Origin: Arthrobacter sp.
Lineage (GTDB): Bacteria > Actinomycetota > Actinomycetes > Actinomycetales > Micrococcaceae
Direction: 5' to 3'
NCBI GenBank assembly: GCA_031277795.1
Contig: JAITLQ010000002.1
Span: forward strand, 1 to 64,000
Length of the DNA: 64,000 nucleotides
A program made the translations under genes and the position numbers. The stretch's first letter is position 1. Each line of letters begins with the position of its first letter. This document shows, in pieces, positions 1 through 9,734 of the stretch. Under the pieces are notes generated by a model. It ran no database searches. It worked only from the letters and a program-made list of their open reading frames with translations, and was not told where the DNA came from.

Positions 1-36
1 GGGAGGTTGTGGGAGAGTAGGACGCCGCCGGACACA
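1..36 (+). rRNA. rrf: 5S ribosomal RNA, 3' end only (partial)
   Basis: The first bases match the conserved 3' end of actinobacterial 5S rRNA: GGGAGAGTAGGACGCCGCC followed by GGACA, which would pair with the 5' TGTCC end lying outside the window. A strong terminator follows within 15 bases. The rest of the rRNA operon must lie to the left. The exact 3' base is uncertain by a few positions. Confidence 0.9.
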
Positions 37-48
37 ACCACAAAAGAG

Positions 49-99
49 AAGGCCCCGCAGCCCCCACCCCCGAACAAGGGTGGAGAGGCGCGGGGCCTT
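49..99 (+). terminator. Terminator of the rRNA operon
   Basis: The arms AAGGCCCCGC and GCGGGGCCTT are exact inverted repeats, with a smaller CCACCC/GGGTGG stem inside. The hairpin sits directly behind the 5S end, so it most likely ends the rRNA operon. The 3' arm ends in TT followed by C-rich sequence, so the T-tract is very short. Confidence 0.8.
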
Positions 100-434
100 C
101 CCCGTTAACAACCACAAACACACCCCGGCACCCCGCCCGCTAGCCGCCGGCACCACCCCAAGCAGCACCCCTCCACCCCAGGGGATCGGAGTGCCCCCGG
201 CACCCTCCCGAGCCCAAAACCGTACACAACCCACTCTGATCCACGTGGCTTGAGCCGGAGAACGAGGGGTGGCACGCCGCGGGGCGGAGACGGGGCGAAG
301 CCCACATTCCGGGGCCACGATGCATCGTTCTCAAGACGGTAGAATGGTAGTTCGCGCCCTCGGACCGTTTTCCTGCGAGACTCGGGGCCAGCACCGTGCG
401 GTGCAGCGCGAAGAAGAACTTCAGAGAGGTCATC
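100..434. other. Gene-free stretch between rRNA terminator and RGG/TPR gene
   Basis: About 335 bases without a convincing gene. Long open frames cross it on the - strand, but they are GC-driven continuations of frames antisense to the next gene. The only element I can support is a TAGAAT hexamer at 340-345, a good -10 box for the downstream gene. It would give a leader of about 80 bases. No convincing -35 box or riboswitch-like fold was seen. Confidence 0.5.
340..345 (+). promoter_or_regulatory. Possible -10 box for the RGG/TPR gene
   Basis: TAGAAT fits the actinobacterial TANNNT -10 consensus. It is the most A/T-rich hexamer in the upstream region. No good -35 box is visible at 16-18 bases, so this is a weak prediction. 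Confidence 0.3.
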
Positions 435-2429
435 GTGGCAAACCACCAAGAGGGCAAGGGCCCGCGCCGTTCGGATCGTCCGTCGTACGGATCCGGTGAT
501 CGTCGTAGCTCCGGCCAGGGCAGCCGCTCGGGTGGTTTCAGCGGGGGCCGTCGTGACGATCGCAACGACCGTGGTGGGGATCGCCGTCAGGGCGGTTACC
601 AGGGGGGCGATCGTCGTGAGGGTGGTTTCCGTCGTGACGATCGCGACGGTCGCGGTTTCAATGGTGACCGCCGTGACGATCGTGGGGGCGATCGCCGTCA
701 GGGCGGTTACCAGGGCGGTTACCAGGGCGGTGACCGCAGCGAGGGCGGATTCCGTCGCGACGACCGCGACAATCGTGGCTTCAACGGTGACCGCCGTGAA
801 TTCCGTAGTGGGGATCGCCGTGAGGGCGGTTTCCAGGGTGGTGATCGTCGCCGTGACGACCGGGGCTTCGGTGGCGATCGGCGCCAGGGTGGGGATCGCC
901 GTCAGGGTGGTTACCAGGGTGGGGATCGTCGTGAGGGCGGTTTCCGTCGTGACGATCGCGACCAGCGCGGCGGCGAGCGTCGCGAGTTCCGCGGCGGCGA
1001 CCGCAATGACCGCCGCGAGGGCGGCTTCGGCGGCGACCGTCGCCGTGACGATCGCGGTGGTGACCGCCGTGAGGGCGGTTTCCAGGGCGGGGACCGTCGC
1101 CGCGATGATCGCAACGATCGTGGTGGGGATCGCCGTCAGGGTGGTTACCAGGGCGGCGACCGCCGCCAGGGTGGGGATCGTCGTGAGGGCGGTTTCCGTC
1201 GTGACGATCGCGACCAGCGCGGCGGCGAGCGTCGCGGGTTCCGCGGCGGCGACCGCAATGACCGCCGCGAGGGCGGCTTCGGCGGCGACCGTCGCCGTGA
1301 CGACCGCGGCCCGCGCCAGGACCGTGGCGGCCGTCCGGACCACCGCGGCGGCAAGGGGCGCGGCCCCGTCCGCGACATCAACGAGCGCACGGGCGGCGAC
1401 GTCCGTGCTGCTAACCGCGAGGGCCGCGAGAAGTCCCCTGACATCGATCGCGATGTGACGGGCGAGGAGCTGGACAAGACCGTCCAGCGCGAGCTGCAGT
1501 ACCTCGACGAGCGCAACCGCCCCTGGGTGGCCAAGCACCTCGTCATGGCTGCCCGCTACATCGACGTCGACCCCGCGCTGGCGCTGTCCCACGCGCAGGC
1601 CGCGAGCCGTCGCGGCGGCCGCGTTGGCCTGGTGCGCGAGGCCGTTGGCTTGACGGCCTACGCCGCCGGCGACTTCCACGAGGCGCTGCGCGAGCTGCGC
1701 ACCTTCCGCCGCATCTCCGGCGTTGACGACCACCTGGCCGTCATGGCCGACTGCGAGCGTGCCCTCGGCCGCCCGGAGAAGGCCATGGAGACCGTCACTT
1801 CCCCGGAGGCCGAGGCGCTCACCGGCGCCGCCGCCGTCGAGGTTGCCATCGTTAAGGCTGGTCTTTTCCTGGATGCAGAGGACGCCGACGCGGCCGTCAA
1901 GGCGCTGGAGATCAAGGGCCTGGATCGCAACCGCGCCTTCTCCTTCTCCCCGCGCCTGTTCGAGGCCTACGCCGACGCCCTCGAGGCGGCCGGCCGCGAT
2001 GAGGAGTCCGCCGATTGGCGCTCCCGCATCGCCGTGGCCGAGCGCGCCCTGGGCCTGGACCTGGGCGAGGAGCCCGAGATCGTCGACCTCGGTGCCTCCG
2101 ATGAGGACGATGCCGAGGGCGTCGACCTGCAGGGCCAGGGCGAGGCCGATCTCCCCGCCGCCTCCGTGGCCGCCGGTTTCGGTGCCGCCGAGGAGCAGGG
2201 CCTGCAGGCGGACGAGGACGGCGTGCGCACGCTGGCCCCGGCCGGCGAGGACGAGGACGGCGATCTGCTGCCGGAGGGCTTCGAGGATCCGCTGAACGAC
2301 ACCTACGGCGAGGACGAGGCCTCCGAGGCGGACGAGGACGCGCTCACGGGCGGCGACCACGGCGATGAGGACTCGACCGACGAGGGCTTCTCCCCGGACG
2401 TCCTCGACGCCGGCGACGAGCGCAAGTGA
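435..2429 (+). CDS. RGG-repeat, TPR-like protein with acidic tail (probable RNA-binding)
   Basis: 664 residues from GTG 435. This start is chosen because AGAGAGG at 423-429 is a good ribosome binding site; an upstream ATG at 396 has none. Residues about 20-310 are a low-complexity array of GGDRR, GGYQGG and RRDDR units, resembling eukaryotic RGG boxes that bind RNA. Residues about 330-540 are helical and TPR-like (YIDVDPALALSHAQAASRRG and similar). The last 120 residues are strongly acidic (DEDDAEG, DEDGD). A basic array plus acidic tail suggests an RNA- or ribosome-associated scaffold, but this is inference. It overlaps or abuts the HAD gene downstream. The repeat array contains a 137-base near-exact duplication, so its length probably varies between strains. 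Confidence 0.75.
   Translation: MANHQEGKGPRRSDRPSYGSGDRRSSGQGSRSGGFSGGRRDDRNDRGGDRRQGGYQGGDRREGGFRRDDRDGRGFNGDRRDDRGGDRRQGGYQGGYQGGDRSEGGFRRDDRDNRGFNGDRREFRSGDRREGGFQGGDRRRDDRGFGGDRRQGGDRRQGGYQGGDRREGGFRRDDRDQRGGERREFRGGDRNDRREGGFGGDRRRDDRGGDRREGGFQGGDRRRDDRNDRGGDRRQGGYQGGDRRQGGDRREGGFRRDDRDQRGGERRGFRGGDRNDRREGGFGGDRRRDDRGPRQDRGGRPDHRGGKGRGPVRDINERTGGDVRAANREGREKSPDIDRDVTGEELDKTVQRELQYLDERNRPWVAKHLVMAARYIDVDPALALSHAQAASRRGGRVGLVREAVGLTAYAAGDFHEALRELRTFRRISGVDDHLAVMADCERALGRPEKAMETVTSPEAEALTGAAAVEVAIVKAGLFLDAEDADAAVKALEIKGLDRNRAFSFSPRLFEAYADALEAAGRDEESADWRSRIAVAERALGLDLGEEPEIVDLGASDEDDAEGVDLQGQGEADLPAASVAAGFGAAEEQGLQADEDGVRTLAPAGEDEDGDLLPEGFEDPLNDTYGEDEASEADEDALTGGDHGDEDSTDEGFSPDVLDAGDERK
914..1302 (+). 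repeat. Internal duplication in the RGG array, offset 252 bases
   Basis: Bases about 914-1050 recur at about 1166-1302 with only two mismatches seen (cgcgAgttcc/cgcgGgttcc, and gatcgcgg/gaccgcgg near the end). The offset is 252 bases, exactly 84 codons, so reading frame is preserved. Shorter units of the same kind fill 570-1320. This is the pattern expected from slippage or recombination within a coding tandem array. Confidence 0.85.
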
Positions 2430-2431
2430 TC

Positions 2432-3295
2432 ATGACGGCGATCCCCATCGATGCACCCCTGTCCGGCCACGACGCCCTGTTGTGCGATCTGGACGGCGTG
2501 ATCTACGCCGGCCCTGACGCCATCCCCGGGGCGGTCGAGGCCATCGCGGCCGTGCAGGCGGCGGGGATCGCCGTCGGTTTTGTTACCAACAACGCCTCCC
2601 GCCCCGTGGAGGCGGTCGCCGAGCACCTGCGTTCTCTCGGCATCAACACCGATGCCGAGCACGTGTTTGGCTCGGCGCGGGCCGGCGCCCGCTTGGCCGC
2701 CGCCGACGCGCTGTCCCGGGGCATCGCCCGCCCCACGGCCATGGTCGTCGGCGCTGACACGCTGCGCCACGAGGTGGCGGCGGCCGGCTTCGACCTCGTC
2801 GCCGTCGGCGCCCAGGCGCATCCGGACTACGTGATCCAGGGCTTCGACCCCGGTCTCGGCTGGTCCGATCTGGCCGCGGCCGCCTTCGCGATCCAGCGCG
2901 GGGCGCGCTGGGTCGCCTCCAATACCGATGCCACGATCCCGCGTGCGGAGGGCGTCGCCCCCGGCAACGGCTCCCTCGTGGACGCGGTCCGCCGCGCCGT
3001 CGACGTGGAGCCCCTGGTCGCCGGCAAGCCGGAGCCGGCGCTCATGCTGCTCGCGGCCGAGGCGCTCGGCGCCACGCGCCCCATGATGGTGGGTGACCGC
3101 CTCGACACCGACGTGGCCGGCGGCAACGCCGCCGGCTTCACCTCGGCGCTGGTCCTGACCGGGGTGCACACGGCCGACGACGCCGCCGACGCCCCGGATG
3201 CCCAGCGTCCGGACGTGATCGTGGCCGGGCTGGGGGACCTGTTGCTCCCGTCCGAGCACGGGACGGTCGCCGCGGCGAAGGCGGCCCGGGCATGA
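2432..3295 (+). CDS. HAD-IIA family sugar-phosphate phosphatase
   Basis: 287 residues. Motif I is LLCDLDGVIYAG near the N terminus (nucleophile and acid/base Asp). Motif II is the FVTNNAS serine/threonine region. The KPEP lysine motif and the MVGDRLDTDVAGG acidic motif follow near residues 190-230. This arrangement is typical of the NagD/4-nitrophenylphosphatase (HAD-IIA) branch, cytosolic phosphatases acting on small phosphate esters; the substrate cannot be told. ATG 2432 lies just behind the upstream stop; a GTG at 2426 overlapping that stop is an alternative start. It shares ATGA with the next small gene, so the two are translationally coupled. Confidence 0.88.
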   Translation: MTAIPIDAPLSGHDALLCDLDGVIYAGPDAIPGAVEAIAAVQAAGIAVGFVTNNASRPVEAVAEHLRSLGINTDAEHVFGSARAGARLAAADALSRGIARPTAMVVGADTLRHEVAAAGFDLVAVGAQAHPDYVIQGFDPGLGWSDLAAAAFAIQRGARWVASNTDATIPRAEGVAPGNGSLVDAVRRAVDVEPLVAGKPEPALMLLAAEALGATRPMMVGDRLDTDVAGGNAAGFTSALVLTGVHTADDAADAPDAQRPDVIVAGLGDLLLPSEHGTVAAAKAARA

Positions 3296-3486
3296 GCGAG
3301 CACGGCGGAGCGCCGCTGCCTGGTCCGCGGCCGCAGGCCACGCCGAACGAGCCCGCCTCGCTCGACGCGAGCGCGCTCCTGCGCCCCCTCGAGGACCTGG
3401 ACGAGCTGGCATCTGCGGACCACCCCGAGCGCTTCACCCAGGTGCTCGAGGCGCTCACCGCGGCCCTGGACGAGGGCGCGCGGTGA
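3292..3486 (+). CDS. Small hypothetical protein, 64 aa
   Basis: I do not recognise a domain. The first third is Pro/Gly-rich and the rest forms a likely amphipathic helix (LLRPLEDLDELASADHPERF). It starts within the ATGA overlap with the HAD gene and ends in an overlap with tlyA, so it is clearly part of the operon. A short acidic protein at this position recurs in actinobacterial HAD-TlyA-NadK-RecN operons, which supports it being real. No function can be assigned. Confidence 0.7.
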   Translation: MSEHGGAPLPGPRPQATPNEPASLDASALLRPLEDLDELASADHPERFTQVLEALTAALDEGAR

Positions 3487-4370
3487 TCCTCGAATCCTCC
3501 GACAGGGTGGACGTCGCCCTCGTGAAGGCCGGCCTGTTCACCTCGCGCACGCGCGCGGCCAAGGCGGTGGCGGCCGGGCGCGTGAGCCTTGACGGCGCCC
3601 AGGTCACGCGCGCCGCGCAGCTGGCACACGTCGGCCAGGACCTCGCCGTGAGCGAGGACCCGGCCGACCAGTGGGTCGGCCGCGCCGCCCACAAGCTGCT
3701 CGGTGCCCTCGAGACCTTCCCCGACGTCGACCCAACGGGCGCGCTGTGCCTCGACGCCGGCGCCTCGACCGGTGGGTTCACCCAGGTGCTCCTGGAGCGC
3801 GGCGCCGGGCACGTGCACGCCGTCGATGTGGGACACGACCAGATGCATCCTCTCGTCGCCAACGATCCCCGGGTGAGCAATCACGAGGGCGTCAACGTCC
3901 GCGCGCTCACGGAGGACTTTGTCCCCGGCGGGGTCGACCTCGTCGTGGGGGACCTCTCCTTCATCTCCCTCACCATGGTCGTGGCGCCGCTGGCCAGCGT
4001 GCTCAAGCCGGGCGGCGAGGCGCTGCTCATGGTCAAGCCGCAGTTCGAGGTGGGCCGCGAGAAGCTGGCCCGCACCGGCGTCGTCTCCTCGCCGCTGCAG
4101 CGCAGGGAATCCGTCGAAGCGGTGCTGAACGCGGCCGTCGCCGCCGGCCTGCGCCCCCTGGGCATCGGCCGCTCGAGCTTGGCCGGTCAGGACGGCAACG
4201 CCGAATTCTTCGTGCGCCTGCTGAAGCCTCGGGCCGCTTCGGCCGCTTCGGCCGCAACGGACACGGTGCCCGCCGCGGAAAACGCGGCAACCGCGGTCGC
4301 CCCGGCGTCGGGGGAGAGCGACGCATCGTCGGGGTTCACCGTCATGCTGGACGCGGTTGACTATCGTTGA
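3483..4370 (+). CDS. tlyA: TlyA family rRNA 2'-O-methyltransferase
   Basis: 295 residues from a GTG that overlaps the preceding stop. Residues about 6-65 are an S4 RNA-binding domain (RVDVALVKAGLFTSRTRAAK). The rest is an FtsJ-like SAM methyltransferase with the LDAGASTGGFTQVLLERGA glycine loop, the VGDLSFISL motif IV region and MVKPQFE. TlyA proteins methylate the 2'-O of cytidines in 16S and/or 23S rRNA, and this affects capreomycin susceptibility. The C terminus has an Ala-rich extension (AASAASAAT) beyond the family core. It is in the operon with nadK and recN, the usual actinobacterial order. Confidence 0.93.
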   Translation: MILESSDRVDVALVKAGLFTSRTRAAKAVAAGRVSLDGAQVTRAAQLAHVGQDLAVSEDPADQWVGRAAHKLLGALETFPDVDPTGALCLDAGASTGGFTQVLLERGAGHVHAVDVGHDQMHPLVANDPRVSNHEGVNVRALTEDFVPGGVDLVVGDLSFISLTMVVAPLASVLKPGGEALLMVKPQFEVGREKLARTGVVSSPLQRRESVEAVLNAAVAAGLRPLGIGRSSLAGQDGNAEFFVRLLKPRAASAASAATDTVPAAENAATAVAPASGESDASSGFTVMLDAVDYR

Positions 4371-4431
4371 ACCCGTCCGGCCCGGCGCGCGCTCGCGCTC
4401 CGCGGCCAGCTCAGGCATGGAAGGCGGACGC

Positions 4432-5439
4432 ATGAGACGAATCCTCGTCTTGACCCACACCGGGCGCGATGAGGCGGTGAACGCCGCACTCGAGGCGGGT
4501 CGCTACCTGCGCCGGGCCGGCCTGGCCCCCGTGATGCGGGCCGACGAGGCGGCGCAGATCCGCGCCGGAGCCTCGGGCGACCAGCTGGACGTGGAGATCC
4601 TGGGCCAGGACGTGGAGCTCCCCGACATCGAGCTCGGCATGGTCCTGGGCGGCGACGGCACCATCCTGCGCAGCGCCGAGCTCGTGCGGGCGGCGGGCGT
4701 CCCGCTCCTGGGCGTCAACCTCGGCCACGTTGGCTTCCTGGCCGAGAGCGACCGCAAGGATCTCTCCGCCACCGTGGACGCCATCGTCAAGCGCAGCTAC
4801 ACCGTCGAGGAACGCCTCACGATGGACGTCCAGGTCTGGCACAACGGTCGCCGCATGGCGCGCACGTGGGCCCTCAACGAGGCCGCGGTGGAGAAGGCCG
4901 ACCGCGAACGCATGGTCGAGGTGGTCGTCGAGGTCGACGCCCGCCCCATCTCCACCTTCGGCTGCGACGGCGTCGTTATGGCCACCCCCACTGGGTCCAC
5001 CGCGTACGCCTTTTCGGCCGGCGGCCCCGTGGTCTGGCCCGAGGTGGAGGCGCTCGTCATGGCGCCCATCTCCGCCCACGCGCTCTTTGCGCGCCCCCTC
5101 GTGGTCGCGCCGACCTCCACCATGGCGGTCGAACTCATCACACGCACCGACGCCCGCGGCGTCCTCTGGTGCGATGGCCGCCGCATGGTTGACCTCCCGC
5201 CCGGCTCGCGCGTCGAGGCGACCCGCAGCGAGCATCCGGTGCGCCTGGCCCGCCTCACCACCACACCCTTCAGCGAGCGTCTCGTGCGCAAGTTCCAGCT
5301 GCCCATCATGGGCTGGCGCGGCCCGGTGGAGACCGTCACGCCGCTGACCACAGAGATCCCCGTGGTCGGCAACGTGACCCCGGTGGAGCCGCCGCGCAAC
5401 AACGAACCCTTTCTTCCGCAGCCCGGGGAGCGTGGCTAG
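4432..5439 (+). CDS. nadK: NAD kinase
   Basis: 335 residues. It phosphorylates NAD to NADP in the cytosol. GGDGTILRSAEL at about residues 73-84 is the diagnostic GGDG motif, followed by GVNLGHVGFLAES, the NEAAVEK NE/D motif and the DGVVMATPTGSTAYAFSAGG conserved region 2. I chose ATG 4432 because GGAAGGCGGA precedes it and the protein then begins MRRILVLTHTGR as in the family; an open frame continues upstream to 4357. It ends one base before recN. Confidence 0.95.
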   Translation: MRRILVLTHTGRDEAVNAALEAGRYLRRAGLAPVMRADEAAQIRAGASGDQLDVEILGQDVELPDIELGMVLGGDGTILRSAELVRAAGVPLLGVNLGHVGFLAESDRKDLSATVDAIVKRSYTVEERLTMDVQVWHNGRRMARTWALNEAAVEKADRERMVEVVVEVDARPISTFGCDGVVMATPTGSTAYAFSAGGPVVWPEVEALVMAPISAHALFARPLVVAPTSTMAVELITRTDARGVLWCDGRRMVDLPPGSRVEATRSEHPVRLARLTTTPFSERLVRKFQLPIMGWRGPVETVTPLTTEIPVVGNVTPVEPPRNNEPFLPQPGERG

Positions 5440-7197
5440 ATGATCGAGTCCCTTCGCATCCGATCCCTCGGCGTCATCGACGAGGCAGAGCTGCCCCTCG
5501 GCGGCATCCAGGACGCAGAACTCCCGCTCGGCCCCGGCTACACGGTGGTCACGGGCGAGACCGGCGCAGGCAAGACCATGGTCGTCACGGCGCTCGGCCT
5601 GCTCACCGGCCGGCGGGCCGACGCCGGCATGGTTAGGCGCGGCGCGGAACGCGCCGTCGTGGAGGCCACGGTGCTCGACGACGCCGCTTCGCCGGCCTTC
5701 GTGGAGGCCGTCGAGTCGGGCGCGGAGCTGGACGAGGACGGCGAGCAGTCGGTCCTCTACCTCTCCAGGACCGTGTCCTCCGAGGGGCGCGGGCGCGCCC
5801 ACGCCGGCGGGCGCTCCGTCCCCGTCTCCACGCTGGGGCGGATCGGCGAGAAGCTCGTGGCCGTGCACGGCCAATCGGATCAGCTGCGCCTGCGCGGCGC
5901 GGCCGAGCAGCGCGCTGCCCTCGATGCCTTCGGCGGCCCCGATCTCGCCGCGGCGCTGGGGGACTACCAGGACGTCTTCTCGCGCCTGCGCGCCGCCTCG
6001 GCGGAACTGCAGGACATCCAGGAGCGTGGGCGCGAGCGCGCGCTCGAGGCCGAGACGCTGCAATCGGCGCTCGAGGAGATCGACCGCGTCGAGCCCCAGC
6101 CGGGCGAGGACGAGGAGCTCGCCACGCGGGCCCAGCGCCTGGCCCACGTTGAGGAGCTGCGCGAGGGGGCCACCCTCGCCCACGCCGCGCTCGCGGGGGA
6201 CGAGGTGGGGGAGTCCAGCGACGCCGTCACGCTCGTCGATGCCGCCAAGCGTGCCCTCGAGGCGGTCGACGCCGACGACCCGGCGCTGGCCGAGCAGACG
6301 GCGCGCCTGCGCGAGGTCGGCTACATCCTCGCCGACGTGGCGGTGGAGCTGGCCGGCTACGCCGAGTCGCTCGATGCGGACGGCCCGTCCGAGCTGGCAG
6401 CGGTGGAGGAACGTCGCGCCGATCTGGCCGGCCTGCAGCGCCGCTTTGCCCCCACGATCGACGAGGTGCTCGCCTGGGCGCAGACCGCGCGCGAGCGCCT
6501 CGCCGGCCTCCAGGATGATCCGGCGCGCCTCGAGTCCCTGACGGAGCAGGTGCGCCAGCTCGGGGCGGCGCTCCTGGAACGGGCCAAGGCCCTGCACTCG
6601 CTGCGCGCCGCCGCCGCCTCCTCGCTGGCAGGGCGCGTGGACGAGGAACTGCACGCCCTCGCGATGCCGCAGGCCCGCCTGCACATCGAGGTGGCCCCGA
6701 GCGAACCCGCCGCTCACGGCGCGGACGACGTCACCTTCCTCCTGGCCCCGCATCCCGGCGCTGACCCGCGGCCCCTGGGCAAGGGTGCCTCGGGCGGTGA
6801 GCTCTCGCGCGTCATGCTGGCGCTCGAGGTGGTCCTGGCCGAGGTCGATCCCGTGCCGACCTTCGTCTTCGACGAGGTCGACTCGGGCGTGGGCGGCGAG
6901 GCGGCGGTGGAAATCGGGCGGCGCTTGGCCCGCCTGGCCAGGCACGTTCAGGTTGTGGTGGTGACGCACCTCCCGCAGGTCGCCGCGTTCGCCGACCGCC
7001 ACCTCAATGTGACCAAGACGGCGCATGGCGAGGGGCAGGGCGGATTCACCACCTCGGACGTGGTGACGCTCGACGCGGAGGGACGGATCACCGAACTGGC
7101 CCGCATGCTCGCGGGCCAGGCCGATTCGGAGGCCGCCAGGGCCCACGCCAAGGAACTCCTGGAGGATGGGGCGCGCGAGGCGCGCCTCCGCGCCTGA
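5440..7197 (+). CDS. recN: DNA repair ATPase RecN
   Basis: 585 residues. SMC-like ATPase acting in double-strand break repair. Walker A GETGAGKT lies at residues 39-46. A long Ala/Glu/Arg-rich middle (about 160-390) forms the coiled-coil region. The signature GGELSRVMLALE and Walker B FVFDEVDSGVGGEAA lie near 452 and 475, followed by VVTHLPQVAAFAD. ATG 5440 directly follows the nadK TAG, so translation is probably coupled. Residues 20-32 contain an imperfect duplication (EAELPLGGIQ, DAELPLGPG), an unusual lengthening of the first strand region. Confidence 0.95.
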   Translation: MIESLRIRSLGVIDEAELPLGGIQDAELPLGPGYTVVTGETGAGKTMVVTALGLLTGRRADAGMVRRGAERAVVEATVLDDAASPAFVEAVESGAELDEDGEQSVLYLSRTVSSEGRGRAHAGGRSVPVSTLGRIGEKLVAVHGQSDQLRLRGAAEQRAALDAFGGPDLAAALGDYQDVFSRLRAASAELQDIQERGRERALEAETLQSALEEIDRVEPQPGEDEELATRAQRLAHVEELREGATLAHAALAGDEVGESSDAVTLVDAAKRALEAVDADDPALAEQTARLREVGYILADVAVELAGYAESLDADGPSELAAVEERRADLAGLQRRFAPTIDEVLAWAQTARERLAGLQDDPARLESLTEQVRQLGAALLERAKALHSLRAAAASSLAGRVDEELHALAMPQARLHIEVAPSEPAAHGADDVTFLLAPHPGADPRPLGKGASGGELSRVMLALEVVLAEVDPVPTFVFDEVDSGVGGEAAVEIGRRLARLARHVQVVVVTHLPQVAAFADRHLNVTKTAHGEGQGGFTTSDVVTLDAEGRITELARMLAGQADSEAARAHAKELLEDGAREARLRA

Positions 7198-7284
7198 ACC
7201 GGCCCCACCAAAGCAAGCCAAGCGGCGTCGGGCGGTGGAAACGTCCGGCCGCCCCAAGGAGGGGTTCCTCACCCCGCCCAGCTC

Positions 7285-7312
7285 TTCTCAAACCCGTTCT
7301 CGATGCTAGGAT
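7285..7312 (+). promoter_or_regulatory. Promoter of pyrG, probably leaderless
   Basis: TTCTCA (7285-7290), a 16-base spacer, then TAGGAT (7307-7312). A transcription start 7-9 bases downstream falls on or next to the GTG start codon at 7321. AGGATGAAG could instead serve as a weak ribosome binding site. Confidence 0.45.
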
Positions 7313-7314
7313 GA

Positions 7315-8999
<1,685 letters not shown>

Positions 9000-9000
<1 letters not shown>

Positions 9001-9734
9001 TGCACGACGTCGCGGGGCACGGTCCCGCATCCGGCTCGCCTTCCGAGGCGACGGCGGGGCAGATCGCCGATCTGCCCGTGGAGGCGGGCGCCCTGTCCCG
9101 CGACGTCGTCTTCTCCGGGCACATCTGGGACATCGTCCGCGAGGGCTTCACGCTCCCCGCTCACGAGGGCGTCATCTCTCGCGACTTCATGGAGCACCCG
9201 GGCGCCGTGGGCGTCGTGGCGCTTGACGCCCAGGGGCGCGTGCTCCTGCAGCGTCAGCGCCGCCAGCCCGTGCGCCGCGAGCTCTGGGAGGTCCCGGCCG
9301 GCCTGCTCGATGTCGAGGGGGAGGCCGGGCTCACCGGCGCCCAACGCGAGCTGTATGAGGAGGCCGACCTCACGGCGGCCACCTGGAACGTGCTCGTTGA
9401 CCTCTTCAACTCTCCCGGTTCCTCGTCCGAGGCCATCCGCGTGTACCTCGCGCGGGACCTCGAGGTGGTGCCGGAGGAACTGCGTCACCACCGCACCGAG
9501 GAAGAGGCCGGCATGCCGGCCGTGTGGCTGAGCCTCGACGAGGCGCTCGACGCCGTGCTCTCCGGTCGCGTGGGCAACCCCACCACCGTGGCCGGCGTCC
9601 TCGCGCTGGCCGCCAACGTCTCCACCGGCTACTCGCGCCTGCGTCCCGCCGATGCGCCGTGGGACGCGCGGCCCGCGGCCGGCGGTCCGGGCGAGACCTT
9701 CGTGGTCCCCGGCGCAAAGGATCCGCTTGGCTGA
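9000..9734 (+). CDS. Nudix hydrolase, ADP-ribose pyrophosphatase type
   Basis: 244 residues. The Nudix box region reads [20 protein letters not shown] followed by YEEADL. It has the one-residue-longer loop seen in ADP-ribose pyrophosphatases such as the mycobacterial enzyme. These enzymes cleave ADP-ribose or related nucleotide sugars to a nucleoside monophosphate and a sugar phosphate. The ATG at 9000 overlaps the pyrG TGA by one base; GTG 8997 is an alternative. Position between pyrG and xerD is common in actinobacteria. Substrate specificity is inferred from the box only. Confidence 0.88.

Noticed and set aside
570-1320. CRISPR array or minisatellite unrelated to coding
   Set aside because: Repeats keep codon periodicity and one open frame, have variable unit length, and lack unique spacers of equal size.
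105-2360. 751-residue open frame on the - strand opposite the RGG/TPR gene
   Set aside because: It is the antisense of a repetitive high-GC gene; composition is Ala/Thr/Val repeats mirroring the RGG codons, and there is no ribosome binding site or family resemblance.
4411-7272. 953-residue open frame on the - strand across nadK and recN
   Set aside because: Codon-position mirror of two well-recognised genes; long antisense frames are expected at this GC content.
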